From positions 310,001 through 374,000 of the forward strand of contig NZ_FTMX01000003.1 of the NCBI RefSeq assembly GCF_900156045.1: a DNA stretch of 64,000 nucleotides, read 5' to 3'. Each line of letters begins with the position of its first letter. Within the stretch, counting starts at the first letter, position 1. This document shows, one piece after another, positions 41,137-51,630 of this stretch. The position numbers were made by a program, and so were the translations under genes. This DNA comes from Peribacillus simplex (GTDB lineage: Bacteria; Bacillota; Bacilli; Bacillales; DSM-1321). A model generated the notes under the pieces. It saw only the letters and a program-made list of their open reading frames with translations, did no database searches and was not told where the DNA came from.

Positions 41137-44100
41137 TTATTTTTTAGCTTTATTGATGTTAAAGGATTTCTTCGATTCATTTCCTGCAAGATCGGTCACC
41201 TTAAATTCAATCTTGTTGTTGCCTGTTTTAAGCGGCAGCTCCAAATCCTCTATCTTCTTCTTATAGGCACGCATTTTGTAGGGTTCCTTGAATTCATGAT
41301 AGAATACTTCGCTTCCATTCAGGTAAAGACGGATTTCATCAAAATTATCCTCTACCGTCACGTCCACTTTTGGATTCTTTCCTTTGGCTCCCACAGTTTC
41401 CGGTACACCTTTAACTTTTAACCCTGGCTTTGTTGCATCGACCATAATCGTCCGTTTAAAGGAAACCGTGTTATCCCATTTATCGGTTGCTTTAACCGTG
41501 AAGCTTTGGACACCATCTACAAAATTCTTTTCATATGAGAATTGATATTTATTATTCGTCTTGTTATACGTTACAGGTACCGTTTTATTGTCGATTTTAA
41601 ATTCCGTTATTTCCGACGCTTCTTCAATTTCTCCAGTTATTTTGATTTTATTTTTATTGTTCACGCTCAAGGCTTCAGGACTCTTGATCTTTACAGCTGG
41701 TGCATGATTATCGATCGGAGCCGAATCACTTGCTAATTCGGTTTCAGCCGATTTTTCATTACCTGCATAGTCAATTGCCACAACCTGAACCTTTTCCCCT
41801 TTTACATCAGGTAGGGTGAATTGTTTCGCATTCGCCGGGAGCGGTTCTTCCATGATGGATGCTCCATCTACTTGTACATCGTAATAAGCAAGCCCTGAAC
41901 CATTCAGATTATCCTTACCTTGGATGGTCAATACATTGCCTTTTTTCGAAATCTTGACTGTCGGCTTTACCGTATCGATTTTGATAGGCATTTTAAACGT
42001 CTGCCATTTCGCACCCTCGTAATCTATCATCGCTTTGATTTCAAAATAATAGACCCCATCCTTAGCGAGTGCATTATTGATTTTACCGTCCCATTTACGG
42101 GCTGGATCCAGGGTGTATGCAGTCCCTTGTCCGCCATCATAATAGTCTTTACGTACATTATTCTCTGTGCGAAGTTTCCGTACCGACTTGTTTTCACCAT
42201 TCAATATATTGTATTCTACCTTTTTCGCATTCCTTAAGAATGATAGGACCGGCACGAAATCATCCTGTGCACCATCACCATTTGGGGAAATTGCAATATT
42301 TTTGCCATTGAATGTTTTTCCCGCAGGGTCATAGCCGAGATAAGTGAAATCTTTACCTGCTGTCGATACTCCTCCTGCCATGCCATAGAAAGATTCTTTG
42401 TCATATTTAGTGCCATCCAGGATCGGGGCTTTGTCCCACTCTCCTTTAAACCCTACATACGGTACATTCAGTTCCGGATTGGTATCGGCTGGATCCTTCA
42501 ATGAAATGAACCCTTCAACAAAGTATCCATTTGGAAAGACCTTGTCAATGTCTACAAGAGTCTGAAGGTCATCGCCAAGTACCTTTGCATTGGATATGTC
42601 CACTTTCACTTCAAATGTAACCGATTTTTTTGCAGGAACGGTAATCTTATTTGTATTTTTATTATTGATTTTAATCGAAGCGTTCTTAATTTCCTGTGCT
42701 TCCAGCTCATTAGCGGAATAACCCAGTTGTCCCTGGATTGCATAGTCCGTTTGGATGTTTCCTTTTACATCATACTTGACCGCTTTGTTGCTGAAGTTTT
42801 CAACCTTTAAAGTGAAGGCGAACTTATTTCCGATCTCCTTCATTGCAACCTTCGCTTCTTTCGTGAATGCCTCGGTCACGACAGCAGGTGTGGACAATGC
42901 GGATTGCAGCTGCATGACCCCGGCTCCCTGCCTGCGAGGCGAGTAAGGGTTTTCCCAGTCAAGGGCCTTATTGACGACACCCTGATCCGTTAATGGTTTT
43001 GAAGTATTCATCATCAGATTCTTAGCTAAATTAGCCCGGGCAGATCCATTTAATTTAAATTCTTTATCCACTCTTTCAAGAACCAGTGCCGAGCCTCCGG
43101 AAACATGTGGTGCCGCCATCGAAGTACCGCTCATCATTCCATATTCATCGTTGTTCAGCGTCGAATAAATTTGTCCGCCCGGAGCAGTGATTTCTGGTTT
43201 GAAATCCAAGTTCGGTGCGACTCCCCATGAACTGAATGAGCTCATTTTCCCTGCTTCTGGATTTACAGCTTTTGTTTTATCACCATTAAAGGTAACCTTC
43301 ACCTTTTCACCATCCGTTAAGGCCGCTTTCAGCTTTGCACCATCCGATTTCAACATGAACAGCTGAGGAATGGTGATGCTTGGATCTGTGGCCATGGAAA
43401 TATATCCGTCAGCATTATTGTAAATGATGACTCCTGTCGCTCCTGCTGCCTGGGCATTTTGCGCCTTTTCTATAAAAGAAAGCGTGCCGCGCTCGATGAG
43501 GGCGAACTTGCCTTTAACATCCACTTTGGAAAGCTCCTCCGGCGTCCCAAGACCTGCAGCCACCAAGTCATGTGTTTTATCCTTCAAAGCATTGGGATGT
43601 ACGCTTGAAGCCGACATGAACGGAGCTTTACCTGCTTGTCCATTTATATCATAAGTCGCTGCATCCAAATCCATATAGTTATTCTCTACCGATGCCACTT
43701 GTACAGAATCGTAAGCAAGCCCAGGTGAACCTGAAACGCCAATATCCGGGTTCGAGGCCGATGGGTTTGCAAATCCATTTCCAAAGTGCGCCGAGTTTCC
43801 TGCTGAAATCGACATGAGGATCCCATTATCAACAGCCCTGGACACCGCCTGCTGCTCCGGATCTTCTGCCGATACAAAACCTGCAGTGGAGCCAAGGCTC
43901 ATATTCAGCACATCCGCTCCAAGGATAATGGCATCGTCAATCGCCTTAATGTATATATCGCCCCATGTTGTCTGCATATCGGGATCATTCCCGAAGACCT
44001 TTAAAGCAAGCAGTTGGGCTTCAGGAGCAACCCCTTTAATGCCGCCGTTCTCTTCATCTCCATTGGCACCAGCCGTACCTGCTACATGCATTCCATGCAT

Positions 44101-44874
44101 GGAGGCCCCTTCACCAAGGTCAAGGATTTCTTCATTTTCATCCATGTAATTGTATCCATAAGGTACCTTCGCCGTATAATAATTGCCTAATAGATGGCTA
44201 GATTCCTTCATACCGCTTATTTCACTTTCAGTCAGTTCAGCCTTATTCTCTTCGTTCAGGACCATATCACGGTGAGATGGGTCGATTCCAGTATCAATAA
44301 TCCCGACGACCATCCCTTCCCCTTTATATCCATATTCCCGCCAAGCTTCCTGGGCTTGGACAAGTTCTTTACTATAAAGCATCTCGGGTTTTTCTACAGG
44401 ACGTTCATATTCATTCGCAATATGTACTTCAGCAACTTCAGGCATGGCTTCCACTTTTTTGATTTCACCATACTGAAGTTCACCACTGAACCCATTGACG
44501 ACTGTCGTAAAACTTTCAAGTTCCTTGAAAGCTATTTTTTTCTCTTTCACCTTTTTTTTCAATTTCTTCTGATTAGCTAGCTTTTCGGACTTTAATTGTT
44601 GTTTCTTAGTTTTTGATAACTGTTTAAAAAGTTTCCCTTCTTTCGAAGCTGTTTCTATTGCCGGGGCTTCCTTCATCTCTACGATGACCCTGACCTTCTC
44701 ATTGCTTTTGTATTTCTTCCCCAAATCATTTTTCTTCAGCTTTATAATACTTTCCTGATTCTTCTTACCTGCACCGCCCGAGCCTGTCGGGGGATCTGGG
44801 AGCTTGGCTGCGGAAACGCTTGCAGTAAATACTAATAGAAAGATTGCTAGAATGGACAAGCTGCGTTTAATCAA
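41137..44874 (-). CDS. vpr: Secreted Vpr-like subtilisin-family serine protease with Ig-type C-terminus
   Basis: A 1245-residue exported S8 protease. A signal peptide is followed by a coiled, Lys-rich propeptide with an Inhibitor_I9-like region. The catalytic triad reads IIDTGIDPSHRD (Asp), HGMHVAGTAG (His) and MSGTSMAAPHVSGG (Ser). A PA domain (AGATGVIIYNNADG) is inserted between His and Ser, as in Vpr. The last 500 residues hold Fn3/Ig-like domains, including YDVQVDG and VKATDKWDN modules. B. subtilis Vpr is 806 residues, so this one is longer. The TTG at 44874 is preferred: GAGGAGG lies 8 bases before it, while upstream in-frame codons have no ribosome site. Monocistronic. Confidence 0.85.
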   Translation of the reverse strand: MIKRSLSILAIFLLVFTASVSAAKLPDPPTGSGGAGKKNQESIIKLKKNDLGKKYKSNEKVRVIVEMKEAPAIETASKEGKLFKQLSKTKKQQLKSEKLANQKKLKKKVKEKKIAFKELESFTTVVNGFSGELQYGEIKKVEAMPEVAEVHIANEYERPVEKPEMLYSKELVQAQEAWREYGYKGEGMVVGIIDTGIDPSHRDMVLNEENKAELTESEISGMKESSHLLGNYYTAKVPYGYNYMDENEEILDLGEGASMHGMHVAGTAGANGDEENGGIKGVAPEAQLLALKVFGNDPDMQTTWGDIYIKAIDDAIILGADVLNMSLGSTAGFVSAEDPEQQAVSRAVDNGILMSISAGNSAHFGNGFANPSASNPDIGVSGSPGLAYDSVQVASVENNYMDLDAATYDINGQAGKAPFMSASSVHPNALKDKTHDLVAAGLGTPEELSKVDVKGKFALIERGTLSFIEKAQNAQAAGATGVIIYNNADGYISMATDPSITIPQLFMLKSDGAKLKAALTDGEKVKVTFNGDKTKAVNPEAGKMSSFSSWGVAPNLDFKPEITAPGGQIYSTLNNDEYGMMSGTSMAAPHVSGGSALVLERVDKEFKLNGSARANLAKNLMMNTSKPLTDQGVVNKALDWENPYSPRRQGAGVMQLQSALSTPAVVTEAFTKEAKVAMKEIGNKFAFTLKVENFSNKAVKYDVKGNIQTDYAIQGQLGYSANELEAQEIKNASIKINNKNTNKITVPAKKSVTFEVKVDISNAKVLGDDLQTLVDIDKVFPNGYFVEGFISLKDPADTNPELNVPYVGFKGEWDKAPILDGTKYDKESFYGMAGGVSTAGKDFTYLGYDPAGKTFNGKNIAISPNGDGAQDDFVPVLSFLRNAKKVEYNILNGENKSVRKLRTENNVRKDYYDGGQGTAYTLDPARKWDGKINNALAKDGVYYFEIKAMIDYEGAKWQTFKMPIKIDTVKPTVKISKKGNVLTIQGKDNLNGSGLAYYDVQVDGASIMEEPLPANAKQFTLPDVKGEKVQVVAIDYAGNEKSAETELASDSAPIDNHAPAVKIKSPEALSVNNKNKIKITGEIEEASEITEFKIDNKTVPVTYNKTNNKYQFSYEKNFVDGVQSFTVKATDKWDNTVSFKRTIMVDATKPGLKVKGVPETVGAKGKNPKVDVTVEDNFDEIRLYLNGSEVFYHEFKEPYKMRAYKKKIEDLELPLKTGNNKIEFKVTDLAGNESKKSFNINKAKK

Positions 44875-45049
44875 TGAACTTTCCTCCTCTAAAATAATCA
44901 ATTTTTGGAATATTCTTACTGAGTATAAAAGTATCACAACTTTTGGGGTGATTTTAAGGGGTAATAGTCACTATTTTCCTATTTCGAACTAGGATTATGT
45001 TATTATTTTTCATATTTTAATAGATTTACAAGATAAATGACAAAAAGAT

Positions 45050-45072
45050 GGTGATGTTAAACTAACATCACC
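45050..45072 (-). terminator. Terminator of the peptide transporter operon
   Basis: 10-bp stem, GGTGATGTTA / TAACATCACC, with a 3-base loop; minus-strand ATCTTTTTG follows. Confidence 0.85.
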
Positions 45073-45081
45073 CTTTTACTT

Positions 45082-45984
45082 CTAGTTTTTCATTCTCGGA
45101 TCCAATGCATCGCGCAGCCCATCCCCCATTAGATTAAAGCCGAGTACCGTAAGCATGATCGCAAGGCCGGGGAAAAGAACCGTCCATGGTGCCTGAATGA
45201 TGAACGCCCTGGAATCAGCAAGCATTTTTCCCCACTCTGGTGCTGGCGGCTGTGCACCGAGACCGAGAAAGCCCAGTGCTGCACACTCAATTATGGCAGT
45301 TGCAATCGCCAAGGTGCCTTGAACGATGATCGGTGCAAGACTATTCGGAAGGACATGGTGAAGGAGAATCCGGCCATCCCCCATTCCAATTGCCTTCGCA
45401 GCCGTTACATATTCCTCTTCCTTCACCGTTAAGACCCGTGAACGTAAAAGCCGGCCGAATATCGGGACATTGACGATGGCAATGGCAATAAGTGCGTTAC
45501 GAAGGGAAGGTCCCAAAACGGCTACGACAGCAATGGCAAGCAAGATACTTGGAAAGGCCAGAATGATGTCAAAGACCCTCGATATGATTGTATCTATCCA
45601 CTTGCCATAGTAACCGGCAATGATTCCTAAAAAAGACCCGACCACGACAGATCCGGCAACAGATAAGAAGCCGACCCCTATTGATATGCGCGAGCCATAA
45701 ATGACCCTGCTCAAAATGTCACGTCCAAATTCATCCGTTCCGAACCAATGCTCCGCAGACGGGGCCAAATGTTTATCACTTAGCTTTTGCCCCTCAAAAG
45801 AATAAGGTGCAATAACGGGCGCGAAGATGGCGATTAAGATAAAAAATGCAACAATCCCCAGTCCCACAAGGGCTACCTTATTTTTCCTAAAACTTTTCCA
45901 CCCTTCCTTCCAGGGAGAGATGACTTTTTCCTCTGCCTCTTTCGGAGGAAGGATTGGCGAAGTATTCGTTGCTATTTCAGGCAT
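45082..45984 (-). CDS. Oligopeptide/dipeptide ABC transporter permease (DppC/OppC type)
   Basis: A 300-residue permease with an N-terminal extension typical of OppC/DppC and six membrane segments. The Binding-protein-dependent transport signature EYVTAAKAIGMGDGRILLHHVLPN (EAA loop) is near residue 195, and HWFGTDEFGRDILSRVIYG near 80. It pairs with the upstream permease to form the membrane pore. Last gene of a five-gene leftward operon (D, F, binding protein, B, C), 12 bp after its partner. Peptide preference is unknown. Confidence 0.88.
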   Translation of the reverse strand: MPEIATNTSPILPPKEAEEKVISPWKEGWKSFRKNKVALVGLGIVAFFILIAIFAPVIAPYSFEGQKLSDKHLAPSAEHWFGTDEFGRDILSRVIYGSRISIGVGFLSVAGSVVVGSFLGIIAGYYGKWIDTIISRVFDIILAFPSILLAIAVVAVLGPSLRNALIAIAIVNVPIFGRLLRSRVLTVKEEEYVTAAKAIGMGDGRILLHHVLPNSLAPIIVQGTLAIATAIIECAALGFLGLGAQPPAPEWGKMLADSRAFIIQAPWTVLFPGLAIMLTVLGFNLMGDGLRDALDPRMKN

Positions 45985-45996
45985 GAGTTTCCCTCC

Positions 45997-47001
45997 CTAT
46001 TTATACTTAATCCTAGGATCGATCGCTGCATACAACAAGTCCACAACTAGATTGATCATGACAAACAAAAAGGCGATGACAAGAATTCCGGACTGTATCA
46101 CCGGATAATCCCGAGATAGTATTGCATCATAAATATATGTACCGATACCCGGCCATCCAAAAATGTTTTCCGTTAATATGGCGCCGCCTAAAAGTAATCC
46201 TGTCTGCAGGCCGATAACCGTCACCACTGGAATCAGGGCATTCTTAAGGGAGTGCTTGTAAACAACCCAAAACATTCTCATTCCTTTAGCACGAGCTGTA
46301 CGAATGAAATCCGATCTCATGACTTCCAGCATGGACGAACGTGTCATCCTTGCAATAATGGCCATCGGAATGGTCGCAAGCGCAATCCCCGGCAAAATGA
46401 GATGTTTGATCACCTCGAAAAACTGATCAACCCTGCCAGCCATGAGTGTATCCATCAAATACAGGCCGGTTATGGCTTCAACGGGATCCCTGATATTATC
46501 CCGCCCTGTCGTCGGAAGTAAATCCCATTGAATTGAAACGAGGTATTGCTCCATTAACCCCAGCCAGAAAATAGGCATAGACAAACCAATCAACGCAATC
46601 ACCATGGCGACATAATCAAACCATGAGTTTTGAAACCAAGCTGATATTATCCCTGCATTCACGCCTATTACCACGGCGATGATCATGGCGATCAAGGCCA
46701 GTTCTATCGTGGCCATTAGGTATGGCCCAATTTCTTCAGAAACCGGACTATTCGTTTTTAACGAAACACCCAGGTCTCCCTTTAACAGACCTGATAAATA
46801 ATCCCAAAATTGAATGAACCAAGGTTTATCCAGACCAAGCTCCTTTGTCATTGCAGCGACTGCCTCTTCCGTTGCTTGCTGCCCTAAAATCACCTGTGCT
46901 GGATTCCCAGGAATCGCCCGAATCATCATGAATACAATAAATGCCATTCCGAGTAACACTGGAATGAGAGATCCTAAACGTCGTACGGTATAGGAAAACA
47001 A
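45997..47001 (-). CDS. Oligopeptide/dipeptide ABC transporter permease (DppB/OppB type)
   Basis: A 334-residue permease with six membrane segments. It opens with the family's TVRRLGSLIPVLLGMAFIVFMMIRAIPGNP (first 30 or so residues). The EAA-loop motif is DFIRTARAKGMRMFWVVYKHSLKNA near residue 235. I chose the TTG at 47001: AAGGCGGGTGATT lies just upstream and the ORF extension beyond it has no ribosome site. An intercistronic hairpin (47074-47109) separates it from the binding-protein gene. Confidence 0.85.
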   Translation of the reverse strand: MFSYTVRRLGSLIPVLLGMAFIVFMMIRAIPGNPAQVILGQQATEEAVAAMTKELGLDKPWFIQFWDYLSGLLKGDLGVSLKTNSPVSEEIGPYLMATIELALIAMIIAVVIGVNAGIISAWFQNSWFDYVAMVIALIGLSMPIFWLGLMEQYLVSIQWDLLPTTGRDNIRDPVEAITGLYLMDTLMAGRVDQFFEVIKHLILPGIALATIPMAIIARMTRSSMLEVMRSDFIRTARAKGMRMFWVVYKHSLKNALIPVVTVIGLQTGLLLGGAILTENIFGWPGIGTYIYDAILSRDYPVIQSGILVIAFLFVMINLVVDLLYAAIDPRIKYK

Positions 47002-47073
47002 AACAATCACCCGCCTTTTAAATAAGGGTCCTTCGAAGCGCCCTTGATCATTTTGAAATACATTCCATAACAA

Positions 47074-47109
47074 AACCGGGAAGCATGCAAGACTCCATAC
47101 TACCCGGTT
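47074..47109 (-). terminator. Intercistronic hairpin after the binding-protein gene
   Basis: AACCGGG / CCCGGTT, loop 22, then TTGTT on the minus strand. Such hairpins often raise binding-protein mRNA over permease mRNA by partial termination or by blocking decay. Confidence 0.6.
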
Positions 47110-47116
47110 CGTACGG

Positions 47117-48733
47117 TTAATTTTCTAGTGAAACATTAACAAGGGATTGTGAACCAGTTGGATGTGGAACAAACCCTTTGACCGTCTTAGATCCGGCTAA
47201 CTGCGGTAAAGAGTGTACAAGCGGAACCCATGGAGCATCATCATGGATGATTTCCTGTGCTTTTCCATACAGCTCATTGCGCTTGGCTTCATCTGCCGTG
47301 GACTGAGCTTCGATCAGCAGTTTATGGACCTCATCGTTTGCGTAACGGGCATAGTTGTTGGAGCCGATATTATCTTTATCCAATAATGTATAAAGGAAGT
47401 TATCCGCATCTCCATTATCGCCTGTCCAGCCCATCATGAAGGATTGGGCTTCACCAGCCTGCACTTTCTCTAAATATGCAGCCCATTCGTACGAAACGAT
47501 ATTCGCTTCGATGCCGACTTGTTTTAGGCTTGCTTGAATGGCTTCAGCCACTTTTTGACCATCTGGCATATATGGACGCGGTACCGGCATTGCCCATAGA
47601 TCCATTTTAAATCCGTCTTCAAGTCCAGCTTTTTTCAGCAGTTCTTTCGCTTTTTCTACATCATAATCATAGTCTTCGACTTTGTCATTGTAGCCAGAAA
47701 CGGATGGCGGCATGGGATTCTTGGCAGGCTCTGCTGTGCCTTCATAAAAATTATCAATGATTTCCTTTTTATTGATCAAATGCGAGATGGCTTGACGCAC
47801 TTCTTTCTTGTCGAATGGCGCTTTCTCAACATTGAAAGCAAAGTACCCGACGTTCATGGATGCACGTTCGAATATTTGCAGGTTTTCATCTCCTGTAACC
47901 TTACTGATATCACTTGGGTTCAACCCGTCCATCAGGTCGATTTCACCCTTGATTGCAGCATTTAAACGCGCAGAGTTATCTTTAATGACCTTAAACGTGA
48001 TTCCATCAAGTTTCGGCAGTCCTTCTTGCCAATAGTCATCGTTTTTCACCACTTCAATCGTATCGCCAGGTTTCCATGATTTGAATTTGAAAGGACCTGT
48101 ACCAGATGGATTTTTAGTGAAGTCATCACCCTCTTTTTCAATTCCAGCCGGACTGGCTATTGCAAATGTAGGCATGGCAAGGTTTTTCAGGAACGGCGCC
48201 TGCGGACGGTTCAAAGTGAATTCCACCGTGCTGGCATCGATCGCTTTTACTTCTTTGATCACATGACCTTCATCACCTTCAAATCCTCCAAACATGGAGG
48301 CATAGTAAGCAAATTTACCCTCATCCTTACTTTGTGCCCAACGTTGAAAGTTTTTTACGACTGCATCTGCATTGAAATCCGTACCATCATGGAACTTGAT
48401 TCCGGTTTTCAATTTGAATGTGTATGTTTTTGCGTCATCGGACACTTCCCATGATTCTGCAAGACCCGGATTGATTTCCGTGTCATCTTCCCCATATTTC
48501 ACTAGCGTTTCAAAAATCTGCTGTGTGACGATGAATGATTCCCCATCGGTTACGATAGCCGGGTCAAGACCGACAGCGTCTCCACCTTTACCGTATATCA
48601 ATACGCCGCCCTTCGCTTCACTCGATCCACCTTTACCATCATCTTTCTCTTTTGATGTAGACGAGGAGCATCCCGCAAGCGCTAGCGAAAGAGCCAGGAT
48701 ACCAGTCAGCAATAATGCCCATGTTTTCTTCAT
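47117..48733 (-). CDS. Peptide-binding lipoprotein (SBP family 5)
   Basis: A 538-residue extracellular solute-binding lipoprotein. The lipobox is LALAGC (lipidated Cys near residue 22), followed by a short Ser/Lys linker. Family 5 signatures are LAESWEVSDDAKTYTFKLKTGIKFHDG (about 90-117) and VRQAISHLINKKEIID near 315. It hands peptides to the DppB/DppC-type permeases. It lies between the ATPase genes and the permease genes. Substrate (di-, oligo-peptide, glutathione, nickel complex) cannot be settled from sequence. Confidence 0.88.
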   Translation of the reverse strand: MKKTWALLLTGILALSLALAGCSSSTSKEKDDGKGGSSEAKGGVLIYGKGGDAVGLDPAIVTDGESFIVTQQIFETLVKYGEDDTEINPGLAESWEVSDDAKTYTFKLKTGIKFHDGTDFNADAVVKNFQRWAQSKDEGKFAYYASMFGGFEGDEGHVIKEVKAIDASTVEFTLNRPQAPFLKNLAMPTFAIASPAGIEKEGDDFTKNPSGTGPFKFKSWKPGDTIEVVKNDDYWQEGLPKLDGITFKVIKDNSARLNAAIKGEIDLMDGLNPSDISKVTGDENLQIFERASMNVGYFAFNVEKAPFDKKEVRQAISHLINKKEIIDNFYEGTAEPAKNPMPPSVSGYNDKVEDYDYDVEKAKELLKKAGLEDGFKMDLWAMPVPRPYMPDGQKVAEAIQASLKQVGIEANIVSYEWAAYLEKVQAGEAQSFMMGWTGDNGDADNFLYTLLDKDNIGSNNYARYANDEVHKLLIEAQSTADEAKRNELYGKAQEIIHDDAPWVPLVHSLPQLAGSKTVKGFVPHPTGSQSLVNVSLEN

Positions 48734-48775
48734 ATTCTTCCCCCTTATTATTTGCGAATTTATGTATACGTCGTG

Positions 48776-49744
48776 TCAATTGTATAAATGACAAGCAACG
48801 TAGTGACCAGGTTTATGTTCATTCAGGATTGGCTTTTCCGTACTGCATCCTGCCATCGCCTTCGGACATCTCGTATGGAATGGACAGCCTCCGGGCGGGT
48901 TTGATGGGCTTGGAACATCTCCCTGCAGGATTACCCTATCCCCTTTGTATTCCACATCCGGGATGGGCACGGCTGATAGTAAAGCCTGCGTATATGGATG
49001 AAGCGGATCTTCATAAAGCCCTTCACTTTCCGTCAATTCAACTATATGTCCAAGATACATGACACCGACACGGTCGGAGATATGCCTCACCACTCCAAGA
49101 TCATGGGCAATGAACAAGTAGGTCAAATCAAAATCTTCCTGCAAATCCTGCAACAGATTCAAGACCTGTGCCTGGATCGACACATCCAGCGCAGATACCG
49201 GCTCATCGGCAATGATCAGTTTGGGGTTGACTGCAAGTGCCCTCGCAATGCCAATACGCTGCCGTTGGCCCCCACTGAATTGATGCGGATACCTCTTAGC
49301 GTGGTAACTGCTTAAGCCAACAACCTTAAGAAGTTCCTGCACACGGGCCTTTCGCGCCTTTTTATCTTTAACCCCATGAACGATGAGCGGTTCTTCCAAT
49401 ATTTTTTCAATAGTATGCCTGGGATTGAGGGAAGCGAATGGGTCCTGGAAGACCATCTGCATTTCACGGCGCATCTTTCTCATTTCACTGGAAGATAAAG
49501 CTGTCAGGTCCTTTCCTTCGAAATAAACATTACCCTCACTCGGCTCAAGCAATCGAAGCAATAACCTTCCCGTCGTCGACTTTCCGCAACCGCTTTCACC
49601 GACAAGGCCTAAGGTTTCCCCTTTATAAATGGAAAAAGACAAACCATCAACTGCCTTGACCTCTCCGATGGTCTTTCCGAGAACCCCTCCTTTGATTGGA
49701 AAATGCTTCTTTAGGTTTTCTACCTTAACCAATGTTTGATTCAT
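48776..49744 (-). CDS. Peptide ABC transporter ATPase (OppF/DppF type)
   Basis: A 322-residue ABC ATPase. Walker A is GESGCGKST, the signature LSGGQ-type loop is [12 protein letters not shown] and Walker B is [12 protein letters not shown]. The C-terminal oligo_HPY region ends [16 protein letters not shown] with clustered cysteines, typical of OppD/F (some carry an iron-sulfur cluster). The start at 49744 has AAAGGAG 10 bases upstream and lies inside oppD; a longer frame is not needed. Overlaps oppD by 20 bp. Confidence 0.88.
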   Translation of the reverse strand: MNQTLVKVENLKKHFPIKGGVLGKTIGEVKAVDGLSFSIYKGETLGLVGESGCGKSTTGRLLLRLLEPSEGNVYFEGKDLTALSSSEMRKMRREMQMVFQDPFASLNPRHTIEKILEEPLIVHGVKDKKARKARVQELLKVVGLSSYHAKRYPHQFSGGQRQRIGIARALAVNPKLIIADEPVSALDVSIQAQVLNLLQDLQEDFDLTYLFIAHDLGVVRHISDRVGVMYLGHIVELTESEGLYEDPLHPYTQALLSAVPIPDVEYKGDRVILQGDVPSPSNPPGGCPFHTRCPKAMAGCSTEKPILNEHKPGHYVACHLYN

Positions 49745-50729
49745 GCAAGGCAGCTCCTTTCCCATCTTCATACAGCCAGCAGCGAACATGCTGACCTTCA
49801 TCGAATTTCAATAGAGACGGGGTCTCATTTATACATTGCTCCATGGCATGGGAGCACCGGGGAGCAAACTGGCACCCGAGGTTGCTTGTCCCAGGTTTTG
49901 GCACATTACCCGGTATCGAGTAAAGGCGATCTTTCTTTATTCGCATATCAGGAATCGACTGAAGTAAACCGACCGTATAAGGATGCTTAGGGTTTTGGAA
50001 AATCGTTTGCACATTTCCTTCCTCTATCACCTTGCCGGCATACATGACAATGACACGTTCACACATTTGCGCCACTACCCCAAGATCATGGGTAATCATC
50101 ATGATTGCCGTGTCTGTTTCTTTATTTAAATTCTTCATTAACTCTAGGATTTGTGCCTGGATCGTCACATCCAAAGCCGTTGTCGGTTCATCGGCTATAA
50201 GGAGTTTCGGCTCGCAAATCATGGCCATTGCTATCATGACCCTTTGTCTCATTCCACCTGAAAGCTGATGCGGATATTCTTTGAGCAATTCCTCGGCACG
50301 GCCAAGCCCAACCAGCTTCAACATTTCCACCGCACGATGCCGGGCCTGTTTTTTGTTCCATTTTTTATGTATCCGAAGCGTCTCGACCAATTGCTCGCCA
50401 ATAGTGAACACAGGATTCAGGCTTGTCATCGGTTCCTGAAATATCATCGCTATATCATTCCCGCGAATTTTTCTCATTTTCGCTTCAGAGGCATTTGCGA
50501 TGTTCTCTCCTTTAAAAAGGATTTCCCCCTCCACCTTACCAGCCGGCGAAGGAACCAGACCCATGATGGACAGAGAAGTTACGCTTTTTCCGCATCCCGA
50601 TTCTCCAACAATTCCTAAAACCTCACCAGGATTGACATGGAAATCGATTGAGTTCACGACAGGAATCACCCCATCGTCAGTACGAAAACTGGTTCGCAGA
50701 CCATTCACCTTAATAATTGGTTCGCCCAT
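49725..50729 (-). CDS. Peptide ABC transporter ATPase (OppD/DppD type)
   Basis: A 334-residue ABC ATPase, first gene of the operon. Walker A is GESGCGKSV, the signature is [14 protein letters not shown], Walker B is [12 protein letters not shown], and the oligo_HPY tail [15 protein letters not shown] carries the family cysteines. The ATG at 50729 follows AGGAAGTGATTTG; the upstream in-frame ATG at 50762 has only an A-rich leader. OppD-OppF heterodimers couple ATP use to peptide import. In related species such transporters import Phr, PapR and NprX signals. Confidence 0.88.
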   Translation of the reverse strand: MGEPIIKVNGLRTSFRTDDGVIPVVNSIDFHVNPGEVLGIVGESGCGKSVTSLSIMGLVPSPAGKVEGEILFKGENIANASEAKMRKIRGNDIAMIFQEPMTSLNPVFTIGEQLVETLRIHKKWNKKQARHRAVEMLKLVGLGRAEELLKEYPHQLSGGMRQRVMIAMAMICEPKLLIADEPTTALDVTIQAQILELMKNLNKETDTAIMMITHDLGVVAQMCERVIVMYAGKVIEEGNVQTIFQNPKHPYTVGLLQSIPDMRIKKDRLYSIPGNVPKPGTSNLGCQFAPRCSHAMEQCINETPSLLKFDEGQHVRCWLYEDGKGAALHESNIG

Positions 50730-51169
50730 CAAATCACTTCCTATATATAACTTTTTTTCCAATTATATTATTGGGTTTATTATTGCATCAAAATTAAAAT
50801 ATTACAATATATTTTCTAAAAATTCTAATTTAACAGAATTATTTTTTTATTTTTCCTATTTACACACATTTTGGCACAAAAAAATGACTGCTTATTCGCA
50901 GTCATTACATGGGGAAAATCAGATAACTCGATTTTTTGGAGGGTAAATCGAGGTTTCCAGCGGGGAAGAAGCTTTATTAGCTTTTGGGGAATGAATGGAT
51001 GATGGATAATCTATATACTACTGTCAAGTTTCACTAAATTATGCTAAAAATCTGTGCATTTATTTTTCATTATGGTCATATAAATACTTTTATTGCTTCC
51101 AATGTCGGAAGTTTCTTGAAAACGGTCTTGCCTCCTTCCTGTGGCACGCCATCATGCCTCCACGTAACA
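50730..51169. other. Gap between oppD and ssbB, with the ssbB terminator
   Basis: A 9-bp stem, AATGACTGC / GCAGTCATT (50883-50906), followed on the minus strand by seven T residues, ends the leftward ssbB unit. The AT-rich 50765-50870 segment should hold the operon promoter, but I cannot assign it. Just after ssbB (51085-51169, minus strand) two frames are open with protein-like composition (for example EGGKTVFKKLPTLEAI); without a clear start I do not call a gene. Confidence 0.6.
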
Positions 51170-51532
51170 CTATAGACCAATATGTTCAAAATCTTTGGGC
51201 TTAACATCATTTTGTTTAGACCCAATGAATTGAACCCTCTCGGCAACCACTTCAGTTACATATACAAATTTGCCCTCCTGATTTTCGTATCTCCTTGTTT
51301 GTATTCTGCCAGTTATGCCGATTGTTGCACCTTTTTTACAATATTGAGCAGTATTTTCAGCCGACTTTTTCCATATGATACACTGTACGAAGTCCGCCTC
51401 ATAGTTACCGACAGTATTACGGAAGTTCCGGTTGACTGCTAACGTGATATTGGAAACAGCCTTGCCATCGGGTGTGTATCTTAATTCGGGATCCTTCGTA
51501 AGCCTGCCGACGAGGGTAACTTGGTTAATCAT
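51170..51532 (-). CDS. ssbB: Competence-type single-stranded DNA-binding protein SsbB
   Basis: A 120-residue SSB with one OB fold (residues 1-105: [45 protein letters not shown]). It lacks the long linker and the acidic DDxPF tail of the replicative SsbA and ends in a short [10 protein letters not shown], so it is the SsbB (YwpH) type. SsbB coats incoming DNA during transformation in B. subtilis. The ywpF-like gene is divergent, as in B. subtilis. A ComK-like box lies 100-130 bp upstream. Ribosome site AAGGAG. Confidence 0.88.
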   Translation of the reverse strand: MINQVTLVGRLTKDPELRYTPDGKAVSNITLAVNRNFRNTVGNYEADFVQCIIWKKSAENTAQYCKKGATIGITGRIQTRRYENQEGKFVYVTEVVAERVQFIGSKQNDVKPKDFEHIGL

Positions 51533-51630
51533 CTTTTCACTCCTTCCTCTTTAACATGCTTTAATCATACTCCTTCTTCCATCGATTAAAAAATGGAGGA
51601 AATGGTCTTATTACACCATTTTTCTTCATG

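Noticed and set aside
40883-41147. Short ORFs inside the MITE-like repeats
   Set aside because: They follow the GC-rich repeat and occur in several frames; not genes.
51085-51169. Protein-like short frames after ssbB
   Set aside because: Two overlapping frames with neither a clear start nor a known match.
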